Below, piece by piece: positions 34,001-41,383 of a stretch of 44,767 bases of DNA (within the stretch, counting starts at the first letter, position 1; the number at the start of each line of letters is the position of its first letter). Under the pieces are notes generated by a model that worked only from the letters and a program-made list of their open reading frames with translations, was not told where the DNA came from and made no database searches. The stretch is from Cellulosilyticum ruminicola JCM 14822 (GTDB lineage Bacteria; Bacillota; Clostridia; Lachnospirales; Cellulosilyticaceae). Position numbers and translations under genes: made by a program. The stretch lies in NCBI RefSeq assembly GCF_001311925.1, contig NZ_BBCG01000028.1, positions 1-44,767 of the forward strand, given 5' to 3'.

Positions 34001-37000
34001 TACATAAATACCGCCAGCTTTAATAATAGCTAACATACCTATAAGCATATCAAAGGATCTCTCAATACATATACCTACATACATACCTTGTTTTAATCCT
34101 TTTTTCACTAGATAATGTGCTAACTGATTAGCTTTTTTATTTAAGCATTCATAAGAGATTGTATCATCATTGAAGATATAGGCTATCTTTGATGGTGTTT
34201 TCTTTACTTGTTCTTCAAAGAGTTGTCCAATAGATAAATGATAATCATAAGCTTTTTGTGTATCATTTCTCTCTATAATTAATTGAGTACTTTCTTCATC
34301 TGATAAATAATTTATCTTTCCAATATTGCATTCTGGTGTATCTACTATACTACGAATAATTTCTTGTAAACTACTTAACATCTTACGTACAAATTCTGGT
34401 GTATAGTAATCTTTGAAGTATGAAAATTGAAGATAAATTTGTTCACCATGTTCTTGTGCATATAATGTAAATTCATATTTTGTATAGCCCATCTCAAGTT
34501 CTCTAAATGATACATCTACTGCATCATTTGAATTTGTATCTGCTTCATTTTTCTCTGAATACATGTTAAACATTGTTTGGAAAATAGGTGATGTATTACC
34601 ATCTCTAACTGTATCTGCATTTTCTACCATCCATAAGAATGGGTAATTTGAATTTGAGAATCCACCAATTACTGTTTCTTTAACTTGATCTAATAATTTA
34701 ATAAAGCTCTCATCTTTTTCAATTTTTGTTCTAAATGGTAACATATTCAAGAAGAAGCCTACGATATTTTCTGTTCCTACTTTATTTCTGTTAACGTGTG
34801 GTGAACCAATGATAATATCTTCTTGTCCAGTATAACGATATAATAAGATATTGTACGCAGCTAAAAGTGTCATGAACACTGTAGCATTGTGTGCTTTACT
34901 TAATGCCTTTAATTTATGAGAAGTTTCTAAGTCTAATAATAAAGCTTCAGAACTTCCTTTATAAGTTACTTCACTACCTTTTTTATCTGCTGGCATATTA
35001 AGCATTGGTAATTTTCCTGAGAGTTTATCTCCCCAGTATTGTGCTTGATTAACCATTTTTTCTTTTGTAATATGATTACTTTCCCATAATAAATAATCAT
35101 GTAAGTTGAATTTTAATTCATTAGTTAATGCTTCACCTTTAATAAGTGTTTCATAGTCATGTTTAATTTGACGCATAATAATAGACATAGACCATGCATC
35201 CATTACAATTTCATGTGTCGTAAATGTAAATTCAACTTCATCCTCTGATAACTTATAGCATCTTAATCTAAATAATAAATCATTTGCTAAATCAAATGGA
35301 CGACCAATTTCTTTTCTAGCTTCTTGTTTGATATATTTTACTTGTTCTGCTGCTTCTAAATTAGTAATATCAACTGTTTCAAATGCAATATTTTCTACAG
35401 TTCTAAAGCATTCATATACATGTCCTGCTTCTTCTATAAATTGTGCGCGTAAACCATCATGTGTTTGAATGACATTGAGCCATACTTTCTTTAAGAATTC
35501 AGTTTTTATATCCCCTTTAATATTTACTGTTCCTTGTAAAGTATAGAAAGAGTTATTAGGCTCTAACTTCCATAAGAACCATAATCTTTGTTGTTCAAAT
35601 GAAGGGCGATAAAGTCCATCTTCTGGAGCTACTAAAACTTCCTGTTCATCATTTTTTGTCTCGTTTTGAATAACTATAATTTTCTCAGCTAACACCTTAA
35701 TATTATCTTTAAGCACATCTTGGAAAGATAATTTAACATTAAGAACTTCTTCAATTGTATTAAGTGTACGCATTGTTAATAATGAATCTCCACCTAACTC
35801 AAGGAAGTTATCTAAGATACCTATACGATCTATATCTAAGATAGATTGCCAAATAGCTGCTAACTTAGCTTGTAACTCTGTTTCAGGCTCTACATAATCT
35901 ACCTCTAAATCAGGTCTTACATGATCTGGTTCAGGTAAAGCTTTAACATCAATTTTACCATTACTATTAAGTGGTAATTCATCAATTTTTATAATCACAT
36001 CTGGTACCATATAGCTTGGTAAATGTACCTTTAAGTATTGCTTTAACTCATAATCTCTAATCTTAGCATCACATACTAAATATGCTACTAAGTAAACTTC
36101 TTCATCATTATTGTTTTCTTCAACTAAACATTCACGTGCAACGATTTTTTCTTGTTTTAAATGTCTCTTTCTAGGAACAACTGCACAGCCTTTAACATGT
36201 CCAAACTTAGTAATATAAGTTTCAATCTCTGCAAGTTCGATTCTAAATCCTCTGATTTTAACTTGTCTATCTATTCTTCCTAAGTACTCCATATCTCCAT
36301 TAGGTAAATATTTTACTAAGTCACCTGTACGATAAAGTACTTTATTTCTCTCATCTTCAGCAAATGGATTTTCAAAGAATGCTTTCTTTGTTCTTTCTTC
36401 ATCGTATATATAACCTCTAGACACACCTATACCACTTACACAGAGCTCTCCTATATCCCCAAATTCTACTTCATTGAAAGTATTAGGTTCTAGAATATAA
36501 CTCTTTAAGTTTTTAATAGCTTTTCCGATTGGCATATTAATAACACTGTCATCTGGTCCTTCATAAATTAAATAATGGCTTACCCCATCAGAACATTCTG
36601 TTGGTCCATATGAATTAAGAAGGGGTGTATTTTTGAAATACCCAAACCATTTTTGACATAAAAGTGGAGGTAATGCTTCACCAACTAAGGCTAGCCAACG
36701 TAAAGATGATAATGTATATTTCTTATTCTTTTGTCCATCTAAGAAGTTAAGTATTGTTCTTAACATGGATGGTACCAATTGCATAACAGAAATGTTCTCT
36801 ACTTCAACTTTATCTAAAAGTTGTTCAGGACTATTTACAATGTCATTTTCAAAGATATGTACACATCCTCCAACAAGTAATGCACTTAAAAATTGCCAAA
36901 CTGATATATCGAAACATTGAGATGCAGTTTGTGCAACTATGTCTTCATCACTTATTTTCATATCATTAATTTTTGAGAATAAGTGGTTAATCATACCACC

Positions 37001-37558
37001 TCTTTGTAACATAACCCCTTTAGGCATTCCTGTTGAACCAGATGTAAAGATAAGATATGCCAAATCAGTATATTCTACTACAAGCCCTAAATTCTCTTCT
37101 GAGTAATCTTGTAGTTCTACTTCTTCAATAGTAAATACAGTTAAGTCTTGTTTAACTTTATCAGCAATCTCTAAAAAAGTGTTTTTTAAAGCTTCATCAA
37201 CTAAAACCACCTTAACACGACTTTGCTCTACCATCTGAATAACACGTTTTTCAGGAAAACTTGGATTAATTGGCATATATGCACCACCAGCTTTAAATGT
37301 GGCTAATATACCTTCTAAAAATTTTATGCTACGTTCTCCATATATTGCTACAATTTGATCTTTTGCAATACCTTTTTCTCTTAAAAACCTTGCCATTCTA
37401 TTGGCTTTTTTATTAAGTACGTCATAAGTAATTTCTTCATCTTTATACTTAGCTGCTAATACTGCTGGATATGTTTTAACAATTTTTTCAAACATATTAC
37501 TAATATCAAGATGTATATTAGCATCATTTAACATATTATGGTCTAATTCTTTATACAT
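31082..37558 (-). CDS. Two-module non-ribosomal peptide synthetase, A-PCP-C-A-PCP-(E-like), no release domain
   Basis: The product has 2158 residues. Adenylation A1 (about 20-540): A3 core IFTSGSTGMPKG, FDISVW with the substrate-binding Asp, SYGPTE, GKIDVKAL. PCP1: ELGGDSL near 588. Condensation domain (about 640-1075): QQRLWFL, but the HHxxxDG motif reads HEIVMDA (about 782-788). A2 (about 1110-1600): A3 core YTSSSTGKPKG, LVAATW in place of FDxSxW (Val at about 1303), YGASE, GKVDRKVL. PCP2: ECGGHSL near 1648. Terminal domain (about 1700-2158): HHILMDG (from about 1850), DLSKTWGW, GYGY and FNYRG as in epimerization domains, but IGNGHS where EGHGRE is expected. There is no thioesterase, reductase or terminal condensation domain I can identify. 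AAGGAG precedes the start. It is the first gene of an operon with two ABC exporters. Substrates are not predicted. Confidence 0.92.
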   Translation of the reverse strand: MYKELDHNMLNDANIHLDISNMFEKIVKTYPAVLAAKYKDEEITYDVLNKKANRMARFLREKGIAKDQIVAIYGERSIKFLEGILATFKAGGAYMPINPSFPEKRVIQMVEQSRVKVVLVDEALKNTFLEIADKVKQDLTVFTIEEVELQDYSEENLGLVVEYTDLAYLIFTSGSTGMPKGVMLQRGGMINHLFSKINDMKISDEDIVAQTASQCFDISVWQFLSALLVGGCVHIFENDIVNSPEQLLDKVEVENISVMQLVPSMLRTILNFLDGQKNKKYTLSSLRWLALVGEALPPLLCQKWFGYFKNTPLLNSYGPTECSDGVSHYLIYEGPDDSVINMPIGKAIKNLKSYILEPNTFNEVEFGDIGELCVSGIGVSRGYIYDEERTKKAFFENPFAEDERNKVLYRTGDLVKYLPNGDMEYLGRIDRQVKIRGFRIELAEIETYITKFGHVKGCAVVPRKRHLKQEKIVARECLVEENNNDEEVYLVAYLVCDAKIRDYELKQYLKVHLPSYMVPDVIIKIDELPLNSNGKIDVKALPEPDHVRPDLEVDYVEPETELQAKLAAIWQSILDIDRIGILDNFLELGGDSLLTMRTLNTIEEVLNVKLSFQDVLKDNIKVLAEKIIVIQNETKNDEQEVLVAPEDGLYRPSFEQQRLWFLWKLEPNNSFYTLQGTVNIKGDIKTEFLKKVWLNVIQTHDGLRAQFIEEAGHVYECFRTVENIAFETVDITNLEAAEQVKYIKQEARKEIGRPFDLANDLLFRLRCYKLSEDEVEFTFTTHEIVMDAWSMSIIMRQIKHDYETLIKGEALTNELKFNLHDYLLWESNHITKEKMVNQAQYWGDKLSGKLPMLNMPADKKGSEVTYKGSSEALLLDLETSHKLKALSKAHNATVFMTLLAAYNILLYRYTGQEDIIIGSPHVNRNKVGTENIVGFFLNMLPFRTKIEKDESFIKLLDQVKETVIGGFSNSNYPFLWMVENADTVRDGNTSPIFQTMFNMYSEKNEADTNSNDAVDVSFRELEMGYTKYEFTLYAQEHGEQIYLQFSYFKDYYTPEFVRKMLSSLQEIIRSIVDTPECNIGKINYLSDEESTQLIIERNDTQKAYDYHLSIGQLFEEQVKKTPSKIAYIFNDDTISYECLNKKANQLAHYLVKKGLKQGMYVGICIERSFDMLIGMLAIIKAGGIYVPLDNHYPKQRLMGILEDTNAEFIVLKSNLDQFDDKEYTKVFIDTEAQEIGQESDDNLECHTTVEDTLNVIYTSSSTGKPKGVIVSHRSVINRLNWMWEEYPFNDTDVAVFHKSYALVAATWECFGGLLAGIPTLLVTREDILDPAMLWDKLVNNKVSYFLATPALIQGILLQAETKKTKWDTLRLGTTSAEPIPMSMIKKWYKCFPNVPLLNLYGASECSSNALCYDTRDLKEDYTRVPIGKPLSNTKILILNDDEQLVPYGSIGEMCVIGDCVAKGYLNNEQLNKEKFVISAFDRNHILYKSGDLVRYMSDGNVELVGRKDYQVKIRGFRVELGDIELALARHEKIAKAAVKLFEREEGEKYLVGYIVVKEKFDTSTLREFLLNYLPDYMVPAYFVELEKMPLTATGKVDRKVLEEPKDLLENDNKVYVAPSNEIEQKLEKIWCEALRRKQISVVANFFECGGHSLIATQLVAQIYKKYGVELPVRTIFEVPTIRKMAVVIAEMIENNEFVEEVAATTEVTIKQPLVGKVPLTLGQRWYLNVIKDRVYPNQFNISRIFKVDADFDVVKLQQVLDYLWRKNDCLRSHFTKENGEWVQYMSAPEEGKIPFYVENLEHIAESEEVAFIESYANKVQQSFNLEEGPYMNVTYMNFGEKRDGRLLIVIHHILMDGGSLASFVKDLEQGYIQLMETGNIDLGEKEVTIQEWIEATEKYAVSDEMHKEIKYWTELPWNEVNHVPLDYPENMAQNLVGSVKTVVNHFTLEESQVLVRELPIKYGMNLEDALVWALTKAVSQFIGSQWVELTFIGNGHSMIPTMRHVDLSKTWGWKAQGRILLLKDNRLDDLNEDLKDFKNQMNSIPNEGYGYHIINDLSKDKALVEKLHSLRKDEIAFNYRGAINQVNDDDIFRKADETSGYNANPGENRFTNILSLSGALKDQCLEIVWEYNPCISNKESIEELAQTYMNILTSLVRA

Positions 37559-37594
37559 AGTTAATACTCCTTATTTTTATTTTTCATATGAACT

Positions 37595-37623
37595 ACTATA
37601 ATCCGCTCCCTTTTTAATGTAAA
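37595..37623 (-). promoter_or_regulatory. NRPS operon promoter
   Basis: Minus-strand TTTACA (37618-37623), 17 bases, TATAGT (37595-37600). Transcription would start near 37588, about 30 bases upstream of the NRPS start codon. The region upstream to tRNA-Gln contains the two hairpins listed next. Confidence 0.65.
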
Positions 37624-37760
37624 TATATGCTTCTGAATTTTTTATGTTTTTTTAAAATTATTTTATTTATCTTCATTGGTAAACTTACTTTTTTGTTATT
37701 TCATTGTAAAAAAAGTAATTTATGCATATATTTTCTTTACATAAAATAATTTTTATAAAA

Positions 37761-37796
37761 AAATGACTAGGCATTGTATCAAATGCTTAGTCATTT
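37761..37796. repeat. Stem-loop between tRNA-Gln and the NRPS promoter
   Basis: AAATGACTAGGCATT (37761-37775) and AATGCTTAGTCATTT (37782-37796) pair at 14 of 15 positions with a 6-base loop. On the minus strand it is followed by TTTTATAAAAA. It may be a second terminator protecting the NRPS promoter from read-through. Confidence 0.5.
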
Positions 37797-37840
37797 AGTA
37801 AAATATAAATTTTATTTTCTAATATAAATTTGTATCCTAA

Positions 37841-37890
37841 AAAACTCCATTTTAAATAACTGAGTACTTCAGTATTTAAAATGGAGTTTT
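37841..37890 (-). terminator. Long hairpin terminator of tRNA-Gln
   Basis: An 18-bp perfect stem (37841-37858 with 37873-37890) extended by four more pairs inside the loop. On the minus strand TTTTTTAGG follows. It begins 18 bases past the 3' end of tRNA-Gln. Confidence 0.85.
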
Positions 37891-37907
37891 CCTACTTATA
37901 AAATTAA

Positions 37908-37980
37908 CTGAGCTAGTAGGATTCGAACCTACGAAGTGCTGGAGTCAGAGTCCAGTGCCTTACCGCTTGGCGATAGCTCA
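37908..37980 (-). tRNA. tRNA-Gln(CUG)
   Basis: 73 nt with discriminator. Acceptor TGAGCTA/TAGCTCA, D arm GCCAAGCGGTAAGGC, anticodon stem CTGGA/TCCAG around loop CTCTGAC (anticodon CTG), T arm GTAGGTTCGAATCCTAC. No CCA is encoded. All stems pair fully. Confidence 0.95.
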
Positions 37981-38001
37981 TTAGTGCATTGAACATAAAT
38001 A

Positions 38002-38030
38002 ATTTTACTCCTATTTTTTATAAAATTCAA
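38002..38030 (-). promoter_or_regulatory. Likely tRNA-Gln promoter
   Basis: Minus-strand TTGAAT (38025-38030), 17 bases, TAAAAT (38002-38007), about 20 bases upstream of the tRNA. Confidence 0.5.
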
Positions 38031-38125
38031 TATTAAAGTTTTATTTTTCGAAAATATAACTTTTTTATGCTCGCCGCCAACAATCATGTTACCTCTTTTA
38101 TATCAATAATATTCACTTTCATAAA

Positions 38126-38965
38126 TTATTGTAGCTTTTCTATAACATAAATAATGTTTGTACCACAATCTAAGGTTCCTGGATTCTTAGTAAATGCTAA
38201 CTCCTTTTTTAAAATACAATCCCATAATTCCTTATCATATTTCATCTCGGTAAGTAACTCTTCTTTTACATGGCTAAATAATCCTGCTGAACTCTTTTCT
38301 ATAACCTGTACAGGTTCATCTGATAAAAGCTCATCTAACTCTATACTCGTCATCATATGTATATAATGTCTACTTGGTACAGGATAATGTTCTTCATCCT
38401 GTATGCCTGTCTCAAATAACCACTTGGTCGCATCGATTCCAAAGCGTTCTTTTTCCTGCACTACCCCATCCATATAATACATCAGTGAGCCAATCTTAGA
38501 CATTACCCCTAATATTAACTTACCACCTGGCTTAAGGATTCTCAGCATCTCTTTGATACCGTCTTTCTCTTTATTAAATAAATAATTTAAAGCACCACCA
38601 ATACATACAACGACATCATAGCTTGCATCTTTAATTTGTGGCATTGCTGTAATATCAAGCTGTTTGAAATCTTCTATTTCTGTATCTAATTTCAAGCCTC
38701 TCATTTTATTTTTATTTACCTTTACTTGTACTGGTGAAAGATCAGAAGTCACAAGCAATCCCGCCATCTTAACGATTTCCTTAGTATATCTTCCTCCGCC
38801 TGCGCCTAATTCCATTACATAATCTTTATCTGTAATATATCTTCTTAATATATCTAAATGCACATTGTATATCAATTCGCCCATTCTATTCTTAGTTAAG
38901 CGTTCCCACTCTTTTTCAGCAGCTTTATTGTAATACTCTCTTACGTTCTCTGCATCATATTTCAT
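38126..38965 (-). CDS. Class I SAM-dependent methyltransferase
   Basis: A 279-residue protein with the Rossmann-type motifs: motif I VMELGAGGGRYTKEIV (about 51-66), the acidic SAM ribose contact VTSDLSPVQV, motif II/III DASYDVVVCIGGALNYL (about 115-131) and ILKPGGKLILGVMS. The C-terminal 130 residues have no feature I can name. AAGGGGG precedes the ATG at 38965. Its role is open: it is near the NRPS operon but separated by tRNA-Gln and strong terminators, so joint transcription is unlikely. It could modify a small molecule or a macromolecule. Confidence 0.85.
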   Translation of the reverse strand: MKYDAENVREYYNKAAEKEWERLTKNRMGELIYNVHLDILRRYITDKDYVMELGAGGGRYTKEIVKMAGLLVTSDLSPVQVKVNKNKMRGLKLDTEIEDFKQLDITAMPQIKDASYDVVVCIGGALNYLFNKEKDGIKEMLRILKPGGKLILGVMSKIGSLMYYMDGVVQEKERFGIDATKWLFETGIQDEEHYPVPSRHYIHMMTSIELDELLSDEPVQVIEKSSAGLFSHVKEELLTEMKYDKELWDCILKKELAFTKNPGTLDCGTNIIYVIEKLQ

Positions 38966-39143
38966 CTAAAATCCCCCTTGATGGTCATTAATATGAGTCT
39001 ACTCTTTTAACTGTTTTACTCTATTATATTAGCGAATCATTGAATTGTAAATTATTTACTGAATTTTTATTTATTAATATTTTTTATACTAAAGATATTG
39101 TGCACTTTTCTCCATGTCTAAATATCAAATTATAATACATAAC

Positions 39144-39187
39144 AAAAAGGCCTTAAATAAAATAACCATTTCATCTAAGGCCTTTTT
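39144..39187. terminator. Terminator after tRNA-Gly
   Basis: AAAAAGGCCTTA (39144-39155) and TAAGGCCTTTTT (39176-39187), a perfect 12-bp stem with U-runs on both strands, right after tRNA-Gly. Confidence 0.85.
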
Positions 39188-39195
39188 ATCAGGAG

Positions 39196-39266
39196 AGCGG
39201 GTGATGGGAATCGAACCCACGTAGTCAGCTTGGAAGGCTGAAGTTCTACCATTGAACTACACCCGC
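39196..39266 (-). tRNA. tRNA-Gly(UCC)
   Basis: 71 nt with discriminator T. Acceptor GCGGGTG/CACCCGC, D arm TAGTTCAATGGTAGAAC, anticodon loop CTTCCAA (anticodon TCC), T arm GTGGGTTCGATTCCCAT. No CCA is encoded. Confidence 0.95.
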
Positions 39267-39398
39267 ATCTATCTATATATATATAAACTCTGACTTACAG
39301 AGATTGCTTTTGCTTAGTTCCGACTAAATCTGCTTCTTTACAGAATATAAAAACTATATCAATTATTCTTGATAATATTTGTACCACGAACGTTATAT

Positions 39399-39427
39399 AT
39401 AATAACCTATATTTATATATATGTCAA
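39399..39427 (-). promoter_or_regulatory. Promoter upstream of tRNA-Gly
   Basis: Minus-strand TTGACA (39422-39427), 17 bases, TATTAT (39399-39404). The leader to tRNA-Gly would be about 125 bases, long for a tRNA gene, and contains short hairpins such as TTAGTTCCGACTAA. Confidence 0.55.
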
Positions 39428-39487
39428 CATTTAGCAAAAAAATATTTTTTTGCTAAAAATATATTTTTTTCTCTTTTTCGTGATATT

Positions 39488-39522
39488 AAAAAAGCCATAG
39501 ACTTCATAATCTATGACTTTTA
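39488..39522 (-). terminator. Terminator of the sugar ABC operon
   Basis: AAAGCCATAGA and TCTATGACTTT (39510-39520) pair with one mismatch, and the minus strand continues into a U-run. It lies 14 bases after the permease stop. Confidence 0.75.
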
Positions 39523-39535
39523 ATTATACGCTATA

Positions 39536-40413
39536 TTAACCTTTTACAGCTCCTACTGTTAAGCCTTCTACGATTTGATTACTGAATAAACAGTATACAA
39601 CGATACTTGGTGCGATAGCTATAATAATCGCTGCAAACATCTGTACATAGTTTGTTGCATATGGTCCTACGAAATATGTTAATGTTACAGGAAGTGTTTT
39701 CTTGTTTGGATCTGATATAAATACCATGGCAAGTAATAACTCATTCCAGTTACCTACAAAAGTCATTAATCCTGAAACGAACATACCTGTTTTAGCAAGT
39801 GGTAAACCTATTTCAATGAAACATTGATAAATATTACAGCCATCAATACATGCTGCTTCAAATATTTCACCAGGCATGCCTTTAAAGAAACCTACTAATA
39901 AAAATATTGTCATTGGTAATGCAAATGCTATATATGGAATAATAAGCCCTATTAATGAATCTGTAAGTCCTAATTTTGTAAAACGTACAAATAAAGGGAT
40001 AAGTACACAATGAACAGGTACCATCATACCAATTAAAAAATAAGACATCATAGACTTAGAAATTTTCCATTTCATCCTTGCGATTGCAAAGGCTGCCATA
40101 GCACCAAAAAATAAACTTACTAAAAGTGCTATACCACAAACAATAACTGAGTTTAATGTTGCTACACCTAATTTACCTACTGTCCAGGCAAATATATAGT
40201 TTCCTAATTGTACAACCTCAGGAAGTGCAAAAGGTGATCTCATAACTTCTGCATTAGTTTTTAAAGATACACTTACCATCATAAAAGTGGAAATACATAA
40301 ACTAAAACTAATAAGATTAGGAAAAAATATATGATTACTTGTACTGGAGAAATGGCTTTTTTGCTTTTAACTTGAGCTAATTCATTATTTGGTGTAACTT
40401 GTATACGCTTCAT
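39536..40413 (-). CDS. Sugar-type ABC transporter permease (MalG-like), interrupted by a frameshift
   Basis: The start at 40413 (GGGGGAATGAG upstream) opens MKRIQVTPNNELAQVKSKK and a first membrane helix ending VYVFPLL, then a stop. The rest (39536-40282) carries the remaining segments and the permease EAA motif EAACIDGCNIYQCFIEIGLP, which docks the ATPase. One more T in the T4 run at 40283-40286 (A on the plus strand) joins FPLFMMVSVSLKT and gives 292 residues, the family norm. It is the last gene of the importer operon. No ATPase gene is present; carbohydrate importers of this class often share an MsmX-type ATPase encoded elsewhere. Confidence 0.88.
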
Positions 40414-40425
40414 ATCTCATTCCCC

Positions 40426-41313
40426 CTACATTTCGTAATTATCAATCTTAATACATTTATTAATGATGAATGTTACTAATAAACATAATATAAGTAATAT
40501 AACTGCTATTGCACTAGAATAACCATATTTAAAGTATTTGAAGCCTTGTTGATATAAGTGTGTTGCCAATACTTCTGAATTATGATTTGGTCCACCTTGA
40601 GTCATATTGTAAACTAAGTCGAAGAATTTTAATGAACCAATACAGTTTAATGATATTGAAGTAATCATCATTGGTTTAATAAGTGGTAATGTTACATAGA
40701 AAAACGCTTTTACTTTTGAAGCACCATCTATATAAGAAGCTTCATATATATCTGTTGAAATATTCATAATCTGTGCCATATAAAGCATCATATTTTGACC
40801 TACATATTGCCACAATGCTACAAAAGCGATAACCCACATTGGCAGACAAATAAATCCTGATACATCTGATAACCACAATGGTCCTTTGATACCAACTGTA
40901 GCTAAAATTTGGTTAATACCCATCTTAGGATTAAATAAGAATGCCCATAATAAACCTAATGCTGCAGATGATAATACACAAGGGAGGTAATATATATTTT
41001 TAAAGAAGTTTCTTCCCTTTTTTATATTAGTTAATAATACTGCTAGCAATAATCCTATGATTTGTTGTGAAATTACTGAGAATATCATAAAAAAGAATGA
41101 GTTCTTTAATGCGATGAGCATTGTCTGATCTTCAGTAAATAATTTAATGTAGTTATCAAATCCAATAAACTCTGGCTTAGTTAATGAACCATATTCACAA
41201 AATGAATAATAAACTACTTGAATAACCGGAATGAATAAGACAAGTGTAAATAATATAAAGGCTGGTGCAATAAATACTGCTATTGCCTTTTTATTTCTTA
41301 AAAGCTTATCCAC
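40426..41313 (-). CDS. Sugar-type ABC transporter permease (MalF/UgpA-like)
   Basis: A complete 295-residue permease with six membrane segments: AIAVFIAPAFILFTLVLFIP at the start, then the EAA motif EASYIDGASKVKAFFYVTLP (about 193-212) and the GGPNHNSEVLATHLY loop typical of carbohydrate permeases. With the MalG-like gene 12 bases downstream it makes the membrane channel for the binding protein encoded upstream. Substrate is not predictable from the permease alone. Confidence 0.93.
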   Translation of the reverse strand: MDKLLRNKKAIAVFIAPAFILFTLVLFIPVIQVVYYSFCEYGSLTKPEFIGFDNYIKLFTEDQTMLIALKNSFFFMIFSVISQQIIGLLLAVLLTNIKKGRNFFKNIYYLPCVLSSAALGLLWAFLFNPKMGINQILATVGIKGPLWLSDVSGFICLPMWVIAFVALWQYVGQNMMLYMAQIMNISTDIYEASYIDGASKVKAFFYVTLPLIKPMMITSISLNCIGSLKFFDLVYNMTQGGPNHNSEVLATHLYQQGFKYFKYGYSSAIAVILLILCLLVTFIINKCIKIDNYEM

Positions 41314-41343
41314 GACAATCCCCCCTTACCATCTAATCTATAA

Positions 41344-41376
41344 TATAAATATGGGGTTATTCACCCCATATTTATA
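41344..41376 (-). terminator. Stem-loop between the binding-protein and permease genes
   Basis: TATAAATATGGGGT (41344-41357) and ACCCCATATTTATA (41363-41376), a perfect 14-bp stem with a 5-base loop, just past the binding-protein stop. No U-tract follows on the minus strand. In such operons this arrangement gives more mRNA for the binding protein than for the permeases, by processing or partial termination. Confidence 0.6.
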
Positions 41377-41383
41377 AAAAGTT

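Noticed and set aside
37559-37630. Methyltransferase as part of the NRPS operon
   Set aside because: tRNA-Gln and two hairpins lie between them, and the NRPS has its own promoter. Only proximity supports a link.
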